A stretch of DNA of 64,000 bases, from NCBI RefSeq assembly GCF_013391765.2, contig NZ_JACBGI020000005.1, positions 50,605 to 114,604 on the forward strand, written 5' to 3'. Below are positions 1 through 9,394 of this stretch, piece by piece. Source of the DNA: Thiomicrorhabdus heinhorstiae (lineage in GTDB: Bacteria; Pseudomonadota; Gammaproteobacteria; Thiomicrospirales; Thiomicrospiraceae). How positions within the stretch are numbered: position 1 is the first letter of the stretch; each line of letters begins with the position of its first letter. The translations under genes were made by a program, and so were the position numbers. A model generated the notes under the pieces. The model worked only from the letters and a program-made list of their open reading frames with translations, was not told the origin of the DNA and did not search any database.

Positions 1-1
1 A

Positions 2-493
2 ATTTTAATGATAGACGATCATCTCGCTCAAGGGCTTCTGGGCTTGCTGACTTTGGGCCTGGGTATTTACTCGTGGTTTAAACCGGAATTAGGTCAGGTT
101 GAGCAGCAAAGTAACCGGGATAGGAAAGGTTATTTAATCGGTTTTGCGGTGTTATTTATCATTGGTGCTTTGAATGGCTCTTTGACATCCGGTACCGGTT
201 TATTCGTGACGTTGTGGCTGGTTCGCTGGTTCGGTTTGGATTATAAATCGGCAGTGGCCTACACTCTGGTGCTGGTCGGCATTTTCTGGAATGGCTCCGG
301 AGCCTTGACCTTGGGTATTCTTGGTGATATTCAGTGGAGCTGGTTACCGGCTTTGATTCTGGGTTCCTTGATCGGTGGCTATTTGGGAGCGCATTATGCG
401 ATTGTTAAGGGGAATCGTTTGGTCAAACGCAGTTTTGAGGTTGTTACGGTTCTGGTCGGTATTTCCCTGATTATTAAGGCCTTTTCGGCTTGA
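2..493 (+). CDS. TauE/SafE-family membrane transporter, C-terminal part (5' end outside the window)
   Basis: The reading frame is open to the left edge (codons ATT TTA ATG from base 2), so the first ATG at base 8 is probably internal. About 163 residues are visible. Hydrophobic segments alternate with short loops, and Gly-rich stretches (GALNGSLTSGTG in the first half, LGSLIGGYLGAHYA near residue 120) match the second half of TauE/SafE (DUF81) proteins. Members of this family are inner-membrane permeases, several of which are linked to sulfite or sulfonate export. The full family length is about 250 residues, so roughly the first third is missing. Substrate cannot be told from sequence; a sulfur anion would suit a sulfur oxidiser, but that is inference. 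Confidence 0.75.
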   Translation: MLMIDDHLAQGLLGLLTLGLGIYSWFKPELGQVEQQSNRDRKGYLIGFAVLFIIGALNGSLTSGTGLFVTLWLVRWFGLDYKSAVAYTLVLVGIFWNGSGALTLGILGDIQWSWLPALILGSLIGGYLGAHYAIVKGNRLVKRSFEVVTVLVGISLIIKAFSA

Positions 494-572
494 AATGGAA
501 GGAAGGGAGTGCTCAATTGTTAGACCGCTTTCTTCTGTCTTGATGAAAGGATAGATATGTTTTTTAGGTAGA

Positions 573-605
573 CAAAAAAATACCCTCGCAAGGAGGGTAT
601 TTTTG
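573..605 (-). terminator. Rho-independent terminator, probably bidirectional
   Basis: A 7-bp stem TACCCTC / GAGGGTA (581-587 and 593-599) with a 5-base loop is flanked by an A-run (574-580) and a T-run (600-604). It lies directly after the stop of the leftward OmpA-family gene and could also stop transcription from the rightward TauE-like gene. Confidence 0.85.
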
Positions 606-629
606 TTTGAACCGAAGTTTATCAATCGA

Positions 630-1280
630 TTACTTAACGATCTCAACTTCAACACGGCGGTTTTCAGCACGACCTGCACGCGTAGCGTTGCTGGCGATTG
701 GAGCTGTTTCACCCATACCGGTTGCGTTCATACGGTCATCAGCAATACCTTTAGATCCTAGGTATTCTTTAACCGCATCAGCACGTCTTTCAGACAGTTT
801 TTGGTTGTAAGCTGCTGGACCGGTGCTATCGGTGTGACCAGAGATTTGAACTTTACTCTCAGGAGTCGCGTTCATGTAATCAGCGAATACATCCAATTCC
901 TGGTGAGCTGAGCTCTTAAGAACGGCTGAATCGAAATCGAAGAATCCTCGGAATTCTGGAGGAGCAGGCATCGCTTTTTCAGGCGCTGGAGTGATTACCG
1001 GTGCTTTAGCAGGAGCCGGAGCGATTTCAGGAAGTGGCTTAGGTTCTGGCTTAGGCTCTGCTTTTGGAGCAGGTTCAGGCCAACCTTCACACTTGTTGAT
1101 TGCAGTTTCTTTGGACCATTTGATAGATCTAACGCAACGATCATAGGAGTCACGAACGACGTTACCATTACTGTCTATAACGTAGGCTTCAGTTCCTTTG
1201 CCGCTGATGTCTTCAGCATGAGCAGGTGCCATAGTGGCGAAACCTAGAGCAGCAATAAGGGGAAGAAATCTAGTTTTCAT
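630..1280 (-). CDS. OmpA-family outer-membrane / peptidoglycan-binding protein
   Basis: 216 residues. A Sec signal peptide (residues 1-22, ending PAHA) is followed by a short globular part, a Pro/Ala/Lys-rich linker (about 70-105) and a C-terminal OmpA domain (about 110-216). That domain shows FFDFDSAVL, the ISGHTDSTG turn and the terminal NRRVEVEI motif, which is the standard peptidoglycan-binding signature. There is no N-terminal beta-barrel, so it is probably a periplasmic or lipid-independent wall-binding protein rather than a porin. GGGAT lies just upstream of the ATG. It appears to be a single-gene unit ended by the hairpin at 573-605. The exact role is not known. Confidence 0.85.
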   Translation of the reverse strand: MKTRFLPLIAALGFATMAPAHAEDISGKGTEAYVIDSNGNVVRDSYDRCVRSIKWSKETAINKCEGWPEPAPKAEPKPEPKPLPEIAPAPAKAPVITPAPEKAMPAPPEFRGFFDFDSAVLKSSAHQELDVFADYMNATPESKVQISGHTDSTGPAAYNQKLSERRADAVKEYLGSKGIADDRMNATGMGETAPIASNATRAGRAENRRVEVEIVK

Positions 1281-1398
1281 GTGTATCCCTTTTTTCTATG
1301 TGATAAAAAATTAAGGTTTGTAAATTTAAAATTCAACGTGAATATACCACTTTACATAGGGAATTCCTAGGGAAATTGGGGGCTTAACGTTGAAAATT

Positions 1399-1428
1399 AA
1401 TGCCTGTTGCATAGATGTAACAGGCATC
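1399..1428 (-). terminator. Hairpin after sixA, likely terminator
   Basis: An 8-bp perfect stem TGCCTGTT / AACAGGCA (1401-1408 and 1419-1426) can extend inward by a few more pairs. On the minus strand it is followed by a T-rich stretch (complement of 1392-1400). It sits about 12 bases past the sixA stop. Confidence 0.55.
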
Positions 1429-1437
1429 TTTAAAAGA

Positions 1438-1971
1438 TTATACTGTAGATGCTGATTCAGGCTTTTTAATCTGAATTTCTTTCGGACGGATGAATTGTCG
1501 AAGCTTACCGTCACCCGCTTCCAGATGCGACCAATCGCCGGGAAGAATAAAATGAGCGATGGATGCGGTTGGGAAAAGTTGAATTTCCGATGTGCTGTGT
1601 TCGTTTTTTAAATACTGGAACAGCTGTTCCAGTCCCGGGTTGTGTCCAATGAGCATAATTCTTTCTGCAGTTGGTGCTTCAGAGAGAGTTTCGATTAAGG
1701 TATCTAGGTCGGCGTTATAGAGTTTGTCTACGGTGTGGGTTTCGGTTGGGCATTCGTTACAGATACGTTTCAGGGTCTGCTGGGCTCGAACAGCGGGGGA
1801 GACCAGGATTAAATCGGGAAAAATCTCTTGTTGCTTAAGCCAAACCCCGATCTTTTTGGCCTGTTTTTTACCTTTTTCAGAAAGAGGGCGTTCGATATCT
1901 AAAAGATCTTCCGCATTCTTCCAATCCGATTTTGCGTGGCGAATCAGTAGCAATTCACGTAACTTTTTCAT
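1438..1971 (-). CDS. sixA: SixA-type phosphohistidine phosphatase
   Basis: 177 residues of the histidine phosphatase (phosphoglycerate mutase-like) superfamily. The catalytic RHAK motif is at residues 11-14 and a second conserved His lies in IGHNPGLEQL near residue 110. SixA proteins remove phosphate from phosphohistidine in signalling or PTS proteins; here the substrate is unknown. The gene is about 80 bases downstream of pyrE on the same strand and may be co-transcribed with it. The ATG is the first plausible start. Assignment to the family is firm; the exact target is inference. Confidence 0.85.
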   Translation of the reverse strand: MKKLRELLLIRHAKSDWKNAEDLLDIERPLSEKGKKQAKKIGVWLKQQEIFPDLILVSPAVRAQQTLKRICNECPTETHTVDKLYNADLDTLIETLSEAPTAERIMLIGHNPGLEQLFQYLKNEHSTSEIQLFPTASIAHFILPGDWSHLEAGDGKLRQFIRPKEIQIKKPESASTV

Positions 1972-2052
1972 CTCGAAAAGCTTCCTAAAAAGCGCTGCGC
2001 ATTGCTTTGCAGCGTAAACAAATCGAAAAAGGGAGACCGCTCACTTTTCATT

Positions 2053-2697
2053 TCAGGCGATGCCGTACTGCGTGCGATACTCACGCATTGCAGTAAGATA
2101 TTGACGGCTTTCTTCAGTGTCGGCATCTGCCAGGTAATCGATGATATCGTTGAGGTTGATAATGCTGACTACCGGAATGCCGTAGTCGCGTTCCACTTCT
2201 TGGATGGCAGAAAGTTCGCTTTGCCCACGTTCCATTCTATCCAGTGCAATCACTACTCCGGCCGGTTCGGCTCCGGCAGCAAGGATAATGTCCATTGCTT
2301 CGCGAATCGCGGTTCCGGCGGTGATGACATCGTCAATAATCAAAACTTTGCCCTCTAGAGGGTGGCCGACAATATTGCCGCCTTCGCCGTGATCTTTCGC
2401 TTCCTTACGGTTGAAAGCGTAAGGTTTATCGGTGGCGAAATCACGGGCCAGAGAAACGCTGGTGGTTGCGGCAAGAGGAATGCCTTTGTAAGCCGGGCCG
2501 AACAGTACATCGAATTCAACTCCCGAAGTGTGGATTGCGGATGCATACCCTTCGGCGAGATTGGCTAATTGAGCTCCGGTATTGAACAGACCGGCATTAA
2601 AGAAATAAGGACTGATGCGTCCAGATTTAAGTGTAAATTCGCCAAGGCGCAAAACGCCGGTTTGCATGACGAATTCGATGAATTGTTTTTTGTTCAT
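2053..2697 (-). CDS. pyrE: Orotate phosphoribosyltransferase
   Basis: 214 residues, the usual length for PyrE. It converts orotate and PRPP to orotidine 5'-phosphate in pyrimidine synthesis. The PRPP-binding signature [13 protein letters not shown] is at residues 118-130, and the N-terminal [14 protein letters not shown] segment matches the orotate-site loop. Start ATG at 2697. The 130 bases upstream, before the end of nfo, must contain its promoter, but I cannot pick one out with confidence. Confidence 0.95.
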   Translation of the reverse strand: MNKKQFIEFVMQTGVLRLGEFTLKSGRISPYFFNAGLFNTGAQLANLAEGYASAIHTSGVEFDVLFGPAYKGIPLAATTSVSLARDFATDKPYAFNRKEAKDHGEGGNIVGHPLEGKVLIIDDVITAGTAIREAMDIILAAGAEPAGVVIALDRMERGQSELSAIQEVERDYGIPVVSIINLNDIIDYLADADTEESRQYLTAMREYRTQYGIA

Positions 2698-2830
2698 TGA
2701 AGTGAATAAACTTGGTATGAATTAGAGTCATATCTTACTCCAATCAAAAACGCCTAAGCAAGAAATTTAATTTAAGCATTTGCTGATAAGAATCCCCCAG
2801 GTTTTCCCTGAAGAATTATGGTTTTTGCGC

Positions 2831-3673
2831 TTAGGTTAAATGCGCCAGACGCTTTAATTCGGCGATTTCCTGAGGCCAAATGTCCGGTTCAATGGTTTCA
2901 AGCGTCATCGGAATATTATCGATTCTTGGATCGGCCATCAGTTTGCTAAAAGGCTCCCAGCCCAGCTCGCCCTGACCTAAGCTGTGATGGCGATCGAGGC
3001 GTTGGCCAAGTTTGGCTTTCGAGTCGTTCAGATGCATGCCCTTGAGAAATTCGAAACCGATCACTTTCTCGAAGTCGTGCATGACGCCTGCGTAATCGTT
3101 TTTCAAGTCGTAGCCACCGGCATAAGCGTGACAGGTATCAATACAGACGCCGATGCGGGATTTGTCTTCGACCTTATCGATAATGTGGGCCAGGTGTTCG
3201 TGTCGGTAGCCCAGATTGGAACCCTGCCCGGCAGTGTTTTCAATCACCGCACAAACTCCACTGGTGACATCTAAGGCGAAATTAATCGATTCGGCAATCA
3301 GGTCCAGGCAGGTTTCTTCACTGATCAGGTTTAGATGGCTGCCGGGATGGAAGTTCAAGCGATCGATGCCGAGCTGTTCGCAACGCTGCAGTTCGTCGAT
3401 AAAGGCGTCCAAGGATTTTTGGCGTTTATCGATTTCAGGATGCCCGAGATTAATCAGATAACTGTCGTGCGGTAAAATCTGCCCAGGTCCGTAACCGTAG
3501 GTTTCACAGTTATGTTTAAAAGCCTCGATCGATTGTTCAGTCAAAGGCTTGGCCACCCACTGGCGTTGGTTTTTGGTAAAAAGGGCAAAAGCGGTCGCGC
3601 CGATTGCGTGAGCTCTCAAGGGAGCATTTTCAACACCGCCGGCAGCGGAAACATGGGCACCGATGTATTTCAT
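2831..3673 (-). CDS. nfo: Endonuclease IV (AP endonuclease)
   Basis: 280 residues from the ATG at 3673 ([13 protein letters not shown], the classic Nfo N-terminus). The open frame runs further upstream to 3871, but those codons do not match the family, so the inner ATG is chosen. Nfo cuts abasic sites in DNA using three zinc ions. Conserved metal ligands appear in [28 protein letters not shown] and HLNDSK. E. coli Nfo has 285 residues. It is transcribed divergently from the gene at 3875, with about 200 bases between. Confidence 0.95.
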   Translation of the reverse strand: MKYIGAHVSAAGGVENAPLRAHAIGATAFALFTKNQRQWVAKPLTEQSIEAFKHNCETYGYGPGQILPHDSYLINLGHPEIDKRQKSLDAFIDELQRCEQLGIDRLNFHPGSHLNLISEETCLDLIAESINFALDVTSGVCAVIENTAGQGSNLGYRHEHLAHIIDKVEDKSRIGVCIDTCHAYAGGYDLKNDYAGVMHDFEKVIGFEFLKGMHLNDSKAKLGQRLDRHHSLGQGELGWEPFSKLMADPRIDNIPMTLETIEPDIWPQEIAELKRLAHLT

Positions 3674-3874
3674 AATCTGAACCTGTGATTGGTATTTTGT
3701 TAAGAAGGCTAAAAGTCTACTTGGAGGCGCGGCAAATTTAAAGCTTCGGGCATACTTTTTGCATAGCTCTGTATTACAATGGCGAAAGAGGCTTTGTTTC
3801 AGTGGAATAGAACTTGGATTGACAAGTTTTTGACGACTGGGTATCTCTGTTCGCGAAAGAAGAGGAATCATTAA

Positions 3875-4354
3875 ATGGCAATAGACTTAAGGCAAGTTGA
3901 ACCACTGGGTTCAAAAAGTGTACTTCTAGAACAGGCAAAACGCAGACAGAAAGAAGCGACTCCTGCAGCTTCCGCTCCGTCGGCAGCAACCCAGAATGTC
4001 AAAACGCCGCCACCGGCTTCACAGGCAAACATGAGTCGAATCGAAAAAGAGATCGAGGAGTCAATCAACCAGTTGCTACTGCGTCTAAAGCAGTTGGAAG
4101 AGGAGTCGAAGCAGTCGCGCGTCCACTTGGAACGCGAGCAGCAATTGCTGTTCAAGCAGATTAAGACCTTGAATGCCTTGTTGAAAAAGCAGGTCGACCT
4201 GTTCAACTCGATGGATAAAGAGATGGCGGATATGCATAATCCGAAGCATTTCATGCAAAGTTTGGCTATCGGTGTTGTCGCCGGCCTAGCTTCCGCTCTG
4301 ACGATTTTCGTTACTGCACCTTGGTTGACTTCGGTCGTTGCTTCAGCATCATAA
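3875..4354 (+). CDS. Coiled-coil protein with one C-terminal membrane helix, function unknown
   Basis: 159 residues, family not recognised. It starts with a polar segment rich in Ala, Pro and Gln (about 1-50). A long charged heptad-like helix follows (about 52-118, Glu/Lys/Leu-rich), then a single hydrophobic segment (about 128-150) that would anchor it in the inner membrane. No signal peptide is seen. GAGG lies about 7 bases before the ATG. The stop is only 34 bases before the ATG of the reductase at 4389, so the two are probably translated from one mRNA. A scaffold or anchor for that reductase is possible but is a guess. Confidence 0.7.
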   Translation: MAIDLRQVEPLGSKSVLLEQAKRRQKEATPAASAPSAATQNVKTPPPASQANMSRIEKEIEESINQLLLRLKQLEEESKQSRVHLEREQQLLFKQIKTLNALLKKQVDLFNSMDKEMADMHNPKHFMQSLAIGVVAGLASALTIFVTAPWLTSVVASAS

Positions 4355-4388
4355 GCTTTCAGAAATCAAATGGTTATACGGATTCAAT

Positions 4389-5468
4389 ATGCAGAATTTT
4401 ATCGTTCTCGAACAGTACTGTCTAACGCCGGATTCCACTCATAAGGAAGTCTTCTGGCTGAATCTGACCCCTCTGGATGATAGCCAAAAACTCGACTACC
4501 AACCCGGTGATTGGCTATGCGTCAAAGCCTATAACCCTCAATCACTGGTCTCGGCGCTGCTCGAACGCCTTTCTCTCTCTCCGCAACAGCTCGTCACATT
4601 GCGTCGTGCCGGAGAGGTGACGGTGGAATGCGCTTTAAGCGAGCATCTCGAAATCACTCAGCTCAATCCGGCGATTCTTAACAAGTTGCAGCGCAGCTAT
4701 GGTTTGGGTGAGTGGGAAGATCGCCATGCGATGATCGATTATGCCGAAGGCAAAGATATTCTTGATCTACTGGATGCTTTTCCGCAGATTGCGGAGATGG
4801 GTGAGGAAGCCTTAAGCCTGCTATCGCCGTTGGCGCCGCGCTTTTATTCGATTGCCTCAATGAACAAGGATAATTCGGTTTCCATTCTATACAAGCTGGT
4901 TGCATACGAGAATGCCGAGCGCCACCGGCATGGAGCGGCAACCGGCATGATGAAACGCTTTGCCGTCGGAGATGTGGTTTCGGCGGAATTGCGCCCCAAT
5001 CCGGGCTTTAAACTGCCGCCGGATTCTACTGTACCGGTAATCATGATCGGCGCCGGTACCGGAGTCGCGCCTTTTATCGGGTTCATGCAGCAGCGCGAAC
5101 AGCAACAAGCGCAAGATAATCTGCTGTTTTTTGGTGAAACGACACAGGCTGAACACTGCCTTTGCTGCGAGCAGTTGGAAGCTTGGCAAAAAGCGGGCTT
5201 GTTGAAATGCTATTTCGCTTTTTCCAGAGATCAGGCGCACAAGGTTTATGTCCAGCAGCGCTTGTGGGAGCAAAAGTCGGAAGTGTGGCAGGGATTGCAG
5301 CAGGGTGCACATCTGTATATCTGCGGTAGCCAAAATAACCTGATGGATTCGGTACACAGAACCTTATTAGCTATTCTGGAGTCGGAAGCGGACTTGGACG
5401 GCGAGGCCGCCGAAGCCTATTTGAAAGAGATGAAAAAACAAAAACGCCTGCAATTAGACGTTTATTGA
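4389..5468 (+). CDS. CysJ-like FAD/NADPH-binding oxidoreductase without a flavodoxin domain
   Basis: 359 residues from the ATG at 4389. An upstream TTG at 4338 would overlap the previous gene and adds unrelated residues. The protein resembles the C-terminal FAD/NADP(H) half of sulfite reductase flavoprotein and cytochrome P450 reductases: an FAD-binding motif APRFYSIAS (near 160), a connecting domain, GAGTGVAPFIGFMQQR for the pyrophosphate of NADPH, and YICGS near the end. The flavodoxin (FMN) domain that precedes this in CysJ is absent. It therefore probably passes electrons from NADPH directly to a separate acceptor. The terminal Leu-Asp-Val-Tyr resembles the aromatic end of this superfamily. 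The electron acceptor is unknown. Confidence 0.8.
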   Translation: MQNFIVLEQYCLTPDSTHKEVFWLNLTPLDDSQKLDYQPGDWLCVKAYNPQSLVSALLERLSLSPQQLVTLRRAGEVTVECALSEHLEITQLNPAILNKLQRSYGLGEWEDRHAMIDYAEGKDILDLLDAFPQIAEMGEEALSLLSPLAPRFYSIASMNKDNSVSILYKLVAYENAERHRHGAATGMMKRFAVGDVVSAELRPNPGFKLPPDSTVPVIMIGAGTGVAPFIGFMQQREQQQAQDNLLFFGETTQAEHCLCCEQLEAWQKAGLLKCYFAFSRDQAHKVYVQQRLWEQKSEVWQGLQQGAHLYICGSQNNLMDSVHRTLLAILESEADLDGEAAEAYLKEMKKQKRLQLDVY

Positions 5469-5492
5469 GTATTCTGTGATTGCCAAAAGCAA

Positions 5493-7016
5493 TCAGGTGA
5501 TTGTTAAGGTAAAGCCCTCAGCTTCAAGACGTTTGACCTCAACCTCCAGATCCATTCGTGTTAACGGATGTTCTTCCAGCCAATTATCGTCAAATTCCAA
5601 TTGCAGTTGATTAGTGTCTTTAATGACCAGAACCGGGTCAGGCAAGCCGCTGTCTCGCCCGCGGTGAATTCGTACAGCGAGGCGAAGTACAACGGTCAGG
5701 AAAATCATCTTTTTCGCCAGCGATTTATCCAGTTCGCTAAATACTTCGGCTTGGAATTTACCACGGTGGTTTAACAGCATCATGCTGAGCAGCAGTTGTT
5801 CCTGCTGATCGAAACCGGCCATGTCCGCCTGGCGGATCAGGTAAGAGCTATGATGACGGTAACGTTTATAGCTGATGGCGATACCGCATTCATGCAGCAT
5901 GCAGGCCCATTTCAGCAAACGCTTAAAGTCGTAATCGCTGCTATGCAGTTCCCAGACATTGTGTGCCTGCTTGTAAAGGGTATAGGCGGTTTTGGCAATT
6001 GCGTCTGCTTGTTGCAGATCGACTTTCATCCATTTCTGCATCGCTTGGACACTGGTTTCGCGTACATCTTCTTCGTGCAAGCGTCCGAGAGTGTCAAAAA
6101 CCAATCCTTCACGCAGAGCGTTATTAGAGACTGCCATACGTTCGATTTTCAGTTCGATGAAGGTTGCAATCAGGATCGCCAGGCCGCCAACCAGAACCGG
6201 ACGGCGCTCGTCTTTTAAGCCTTCCAGTTTGATTTCGTCAGCGGAACCGGCGTCAACCAGAGCGTCTTTCAGTTTGTTCATGCCTTCAAGGGTAATTCCG
6301 CTTTCGCTCCATTCATTCAGTTCGAGAATCTGCCCGATGGATTTAATCGTTCCGGACGCGCCGATGGCGTTGTCCCAGCCGAGTTTCTTTAAGGTGTTTT
6401 GGTGGGGACGAAGAGTCAGGCGGCATTGAGAGATCGCCTGGTCCATGCGTTCGGCGGTAATTTTGCCTTTCGAAAAATAGTTTTGCGTGATGCTGACACA
6501 GCCCATTTCGGTACTGGTCAGGTGCGAGTAGTTAAACTGGCTGCCGATAATGTATTCAGTGCTGCCGCCGCCGATATCCATCACCAGGCGTTGCTCGTCG
6601 TTATTCGGTAGACCGTGGGCGACACCAAGATAGATTAAACGCGCTTCTTCGCGTCCGGCAATAATCTGAATATTGTGTCCGAGCGCTACACGGGCCTGAT
6701 TAAGAAATTCCCGGCTGTTTTGCGCATTGCGCAGAGTGTTGGTGCCGACGGCACGGACATTCAGTTTCGGAATGTCTTTAATGCGTTCGCCGAAACGCTC
6801 CAGACATGCGATTCCTTCGCTAAAGGCTTTTTCACTTAATTTACCGTTTTTATCGAGTCCGGCACGTAAGCGAACCATCTCTTTGTGCTTGTCGATAACT
6901 TGCATCTGGCCGTGGACTTCACGCGCGATAATCATGTGAAAACTGTTGGAACCCAGATCGATGGCAGCATACAGGGACTGGTTATTTTCCGGCTGGTTTT
7001 GTTGTGAATCGTTCAT
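5493..7016 (-). CDS. ppx: Exopolyphosphatase / guanosine pentaphosphate phosphatase (Ppx/GppA family)
   Basis: 507 residues. The N-terminal Ppx/GppA fold has the phosphate-binding AAIDLGSNSFHMII (about 17-30) and a second ATPase-like loop MDIGGGSTEYI. The C-terminal half has an HD-like helical domain (LHECGIAISYKRYRHH). It hydrolyses polyphosphate end phosphates, pppGpp, or both; sequence alone does not separate Ppx from GppA. It lies just downstream of ppk1 on the same strand, with a likely terminator between them (7084-7127), so expression may be partly independent. Confidence 0.9.
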   Translation of the reverse strand: MNDSQQNQPENNQSLYAAIDLGSNSFHMIIAREVHGQMQVIDKHKEMVRLRAGLDKNGKLSEKAFSEGIACLERFGERIKDIPKLNVRAVGTNTLRNAQNSREFLNQARVALGHNIQIIAGREEARLIYLGVAHGLPNNDEQRLVMDIGGGSTEYIIGSQFNYSHLTSTEMGCVSITQNYFSKGKITAERMDQAISQCRLTLRPHQNTLKKLGWDNAIGASGTIKSIGQILELNEWSESGITLEGMNKLKDALVDAGSADEIKLEGLKDERRPVLVGGLAILIATFIELKIERMAVSNNALREGLVFDTLGRLHEEDVRETSVQAMQKWMKVDLQQADAIAKTAYTLYKQAHNVWELHSSDYDFKRLLKWACMLHECGIAISYKRYRHHSSYLIRQADMAGFDQQEQLLLSMMLLNHRGKFQAEVFSELDKSLAKKMIFLTVVLRLAVRIHRGRDSGLPDPVLVIKDTNQLQLEFDDNWLEEHPLTRMDLEVEVKRLEAEGFTLTIT

Positions 7017-7080
7017 AGAATTTGGAAAAGCTTGTCTTATTTTTTAACGCGATACGCCAGTGCGGCGCATTAGAAAACTG

Positions 7081-7127
7081 TAAAAAGATGCGCATAGTTT
7101 ACCTTCTTTGGCAGGTATGCGCACCTT
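7081..7127 (-). terminator. Terminator between ppk1 and ppx
   Basis: An inverted repeat TGCGCATA / TATGCGCA (7089-7096 and 7116-7123) extends by three further pairs with one mismatch. On the minus strand it is followed by TCTTTTTA (complement of 7081-7088). This is a reasonable intrinsic terminator for ppk1, about 30 bases past its stop. Confidence 0.6.
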
Positions 7128-7154
7128 ATCTGTTTGCTCGCGTTCGGTTTGCAG

Positions 7155-9296
7155 TTACGACTGATATTTTTCGATCAAGCTTTGCTGGGCGTTAAAAGGT
7201 TCTTGATCACCAGTCTCTTTGTGTAAATAGGAGCCGTTCGGCTGTAATAGCCATGCACCGGTATTGTCCTGAAGATAGATCGCCAAACCTTCGGTATAAA
7301 CCTGCTGGAAACAGGCCGGGTCAAGGACCGGGAAGCAGGTTTCAACACGCGATAGCAGGTTGCGTTTCATCCAGTCGGCACTGGCGCAATACAGTTCAGG
7401 TTGCTTGCCGTCATTTTCGAAATAGTAGACGCGGTGGTGTTCCAGGAAGCGACCGATAATCGATGTGACGCGGATATTTTCCGATAAGCCCGGAACGCCT
7501 GGGCGAAGACTGCAGATACCTCGCACGATCAGGTCGATCTGAACTCCGGCCTGCGAAGCTTCGTAAAGCGCGTCGATGATTTCTTTCTCTTCCAAGCCAT
7601 TCATTTTGGCAATGATGCGTGCCGGTTTGCCTTGACGGGCATGTTCAGCTTCGCGCTGGATGCGCTCGATCATTCCGCTGTGCAGGGTGAACGGTGATTG
7701 CAACAGCACTTCCAAGCCTTTGGTTTCGCCAAGACTGGTCAGTTGCTGGAAGACTTTGGAAGCATCGCGGCCGATGGCCTGGTTGGCGGTCAGCAAGCCG
7801 AAATCGGAATAGAAACGTGTAGTGATCTGGTGATAGTTACCGGTTCCCATATGGGTGTAGTAGCGAATCTTGCCTTGCTCGCGGCGTACGACCAGAATCA
7901 TCTTGGCGTGCGTTTTGTAACCGACGACACCGTAAACAACGTGTACACCGGCATCTTGCAGGCGAGTCGCTTGCAGAATATTGTTGTCCTCGTCGAAACG
8001 GGCGCGCAGCTCGACCACAGCCGTAACTTCTTTGCCATTTTGCGCCGCCTTGTCCAAAGCGTCTATGATCGGCGAACGATCGCCGGTACGATACAGTGTC
8101 ATGCGAATTGCCAGTACATCCGGGTCGGTCGAGGCTTGTTTCAAGAAGTCGACAACCGGAGTAAAGGCATCATACGGGTGGTGCAGCAAAATATCTTTGT
8201 TGGCGATACGCTCGAACATGGTTTCCGGCTGTTTGTGTCGAGTAAATAGACGAAACGCTTTTTTCGGTGCCGATTTCGTGCTCATCGGTTTCGGTTGATG
8301 TGGAGGAAATTGCAGGTCTGGACGGTTGGCCATATCCGGCACGGCATTCAAACGGTGTAAATTCACCGGGCCGTGAACCTGATACAGCGCTTTTTCATCG
8401 AGATTAAAACGATCCAGCAGGTATTCGACCATGTGAGGCGGACAGTTGTCGGCAACTTCCAGGCGAATCGCACCGCCATACTGACGGCCGGACAGTTCGC
8501 CTCGCAAAGCGCTCATAATATCCTCTACCTCTTCTTCGTCGATGAACAGGTTGGTGTTACGCGTAACGCGGAACTGGTAACAACCGGTGACCGTCATACC
8601 TGGGAACAGCAATGAAACATTGGCGTGAAGCATCGAAGACAGGAATACGAAGTCGTTTTCACCGTCGGTTGCTTCCGGAGGTAGCTTGATAATACGCGGT
8701 AGCGAGCGCGGAACCGGAACAATCGCCAGGCCGTTAGAGCGGCCGAAAGCATCTTTCCCTTCAAGAGAAACGATAAAGTTCAAACTCTTGTTCAAAACTT
8801 TCGGGAAAGGGTGCGAAGGGTCCAGGCCGACGGCACTCAGTACCGGCTGCAAAGATTCGATAAAGTAGTTACGGATCCATTCTTTATGCTGGTCGTTCCA
8901 GTGGTTGCGGCGCAGGAAGCGGATGTTTTCTTTTTCCAGCTCCGGAACCAGCACATGGTTCAGTGTATGGTACTGGTCATCAACAATTTCGTGAGCCAAT
9001 TCGGAAAGCGTTTCGATCGCTTTGGCCGGCTCCATATCGTCCGGTTGGGTCAGGGCACCAGGGACATGGGTCAATTCATAAAGACCAGCCAGACGAACTT
9101 CGAAAAATTCGTCCATATTGCTGCAGGAAATGCATAGATATTTCACACGCTCCAGAAGCGGAATGTCGGTGCGTTTCGCCTGTGCCAGAACCCGTCGATT
9201 AAACTCAAGCAGGCTTTGTTCACGGTTAATGTATAGCGGTAGTTGCGCTTCGTCATTTTCAAGGGCTTGTGAAACGTCAGTTGATGCAGCAGTCAT
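7155..9296 (-). CDS. ppk1: Polyphosphate kinase 1
   Basis: 713 residues, the normal size. PPK1 makes polyphosphate reversibly from ATP. Visible marks are the N-terminal YINREQSLLEFNRRVL, the segment VLAIRMTLYRTGDRSPII, the GYKTHAKMILVVRRE loop, and YYTHMGTGNYH, which carries the conserved catalytic-region His. The Ppx/GppA gene follows on the same strand and degrades the product, a common pairing. Start ATG at 9296. Confidence 0.95.
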   Translation of the reverse strand: MTAASTDVSQALENDEAQLPLYINREQSLLEFNRRVLAQAKRTDIPLLERVKYLCISCSNMDEFFEVRLAGLYELTHVPGALTQPDDMEPAKAIETLSELAHEIVDDQYHTLNHVLVPELEKENIRFLRRNHWNDQHKEWIRNYFIESLQPVLSAVGLDPSHPFPKVLNKSLNFIVSLEGKDAFGRSNGLAIVPVPRSLPRIIKLPPEATDGENDFVFLSSMLHANVSLLFPGMTVTGCYQFRVTRNTNLFIDEEEVEDIMSALRGELSGRQYGGAIRLEVADNCPPHMVEYLLDRFNLDEKALYQVHGPVNLHRLNAVPDMANRPDLQFPPHQPKPMSTKSAPKKAFRLFTRHKQPETMFERIANKDILLHHPYDAFTPVVDFLKQASTDPDVLAIRMTLYRTGDRSPIIDALDKAAQNGKEVTAVVELRARFDEDNNILQATRLQDAGVHVVYGVVGYKTHAKMILVVRREQGKIRYYTHMGTGNYHQITTRFYSDFGLLTANQAIGRDASKVFQQLTSLGETKGLEVLLQSPFTLHSGMIERIQREAEHARQGKPARIIAKMNGLEEKEIIDALYEASQAGVQIDLIVRGICSLRPGVPGLSENIRVTSIIGRFLEHHRVYYFENDGKQPELYCASADWMKRNLLSRVETCFPVLDPACFQQVYTEGLAIYLQDNTGAWLLQPNGSYLHKETGDQEPFNAQQSLIEKYQS

Positions 9297-9394
9297 GCTT
9301 TTCCTCGGGGTCAGAAGTAAATGTGAGTGTAACCGGAGCGGTCCATTCGAAAATGTTCCTTATTCTAGCGGTTCTATGTTTTTTTATATGAAAT

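Noticed and set aside
344..712. Leftward open frame of 122 codons over the TauE-like gene and the terminator
   Set aside because: It overlaps a well-supported gene and a terminator and matches no family.
5476..5495. TGATTGC / GCAATCA hairpin between the reductase and ppx/gppA
   Set aside because: No T-run on either strand, so not called as a terminator.
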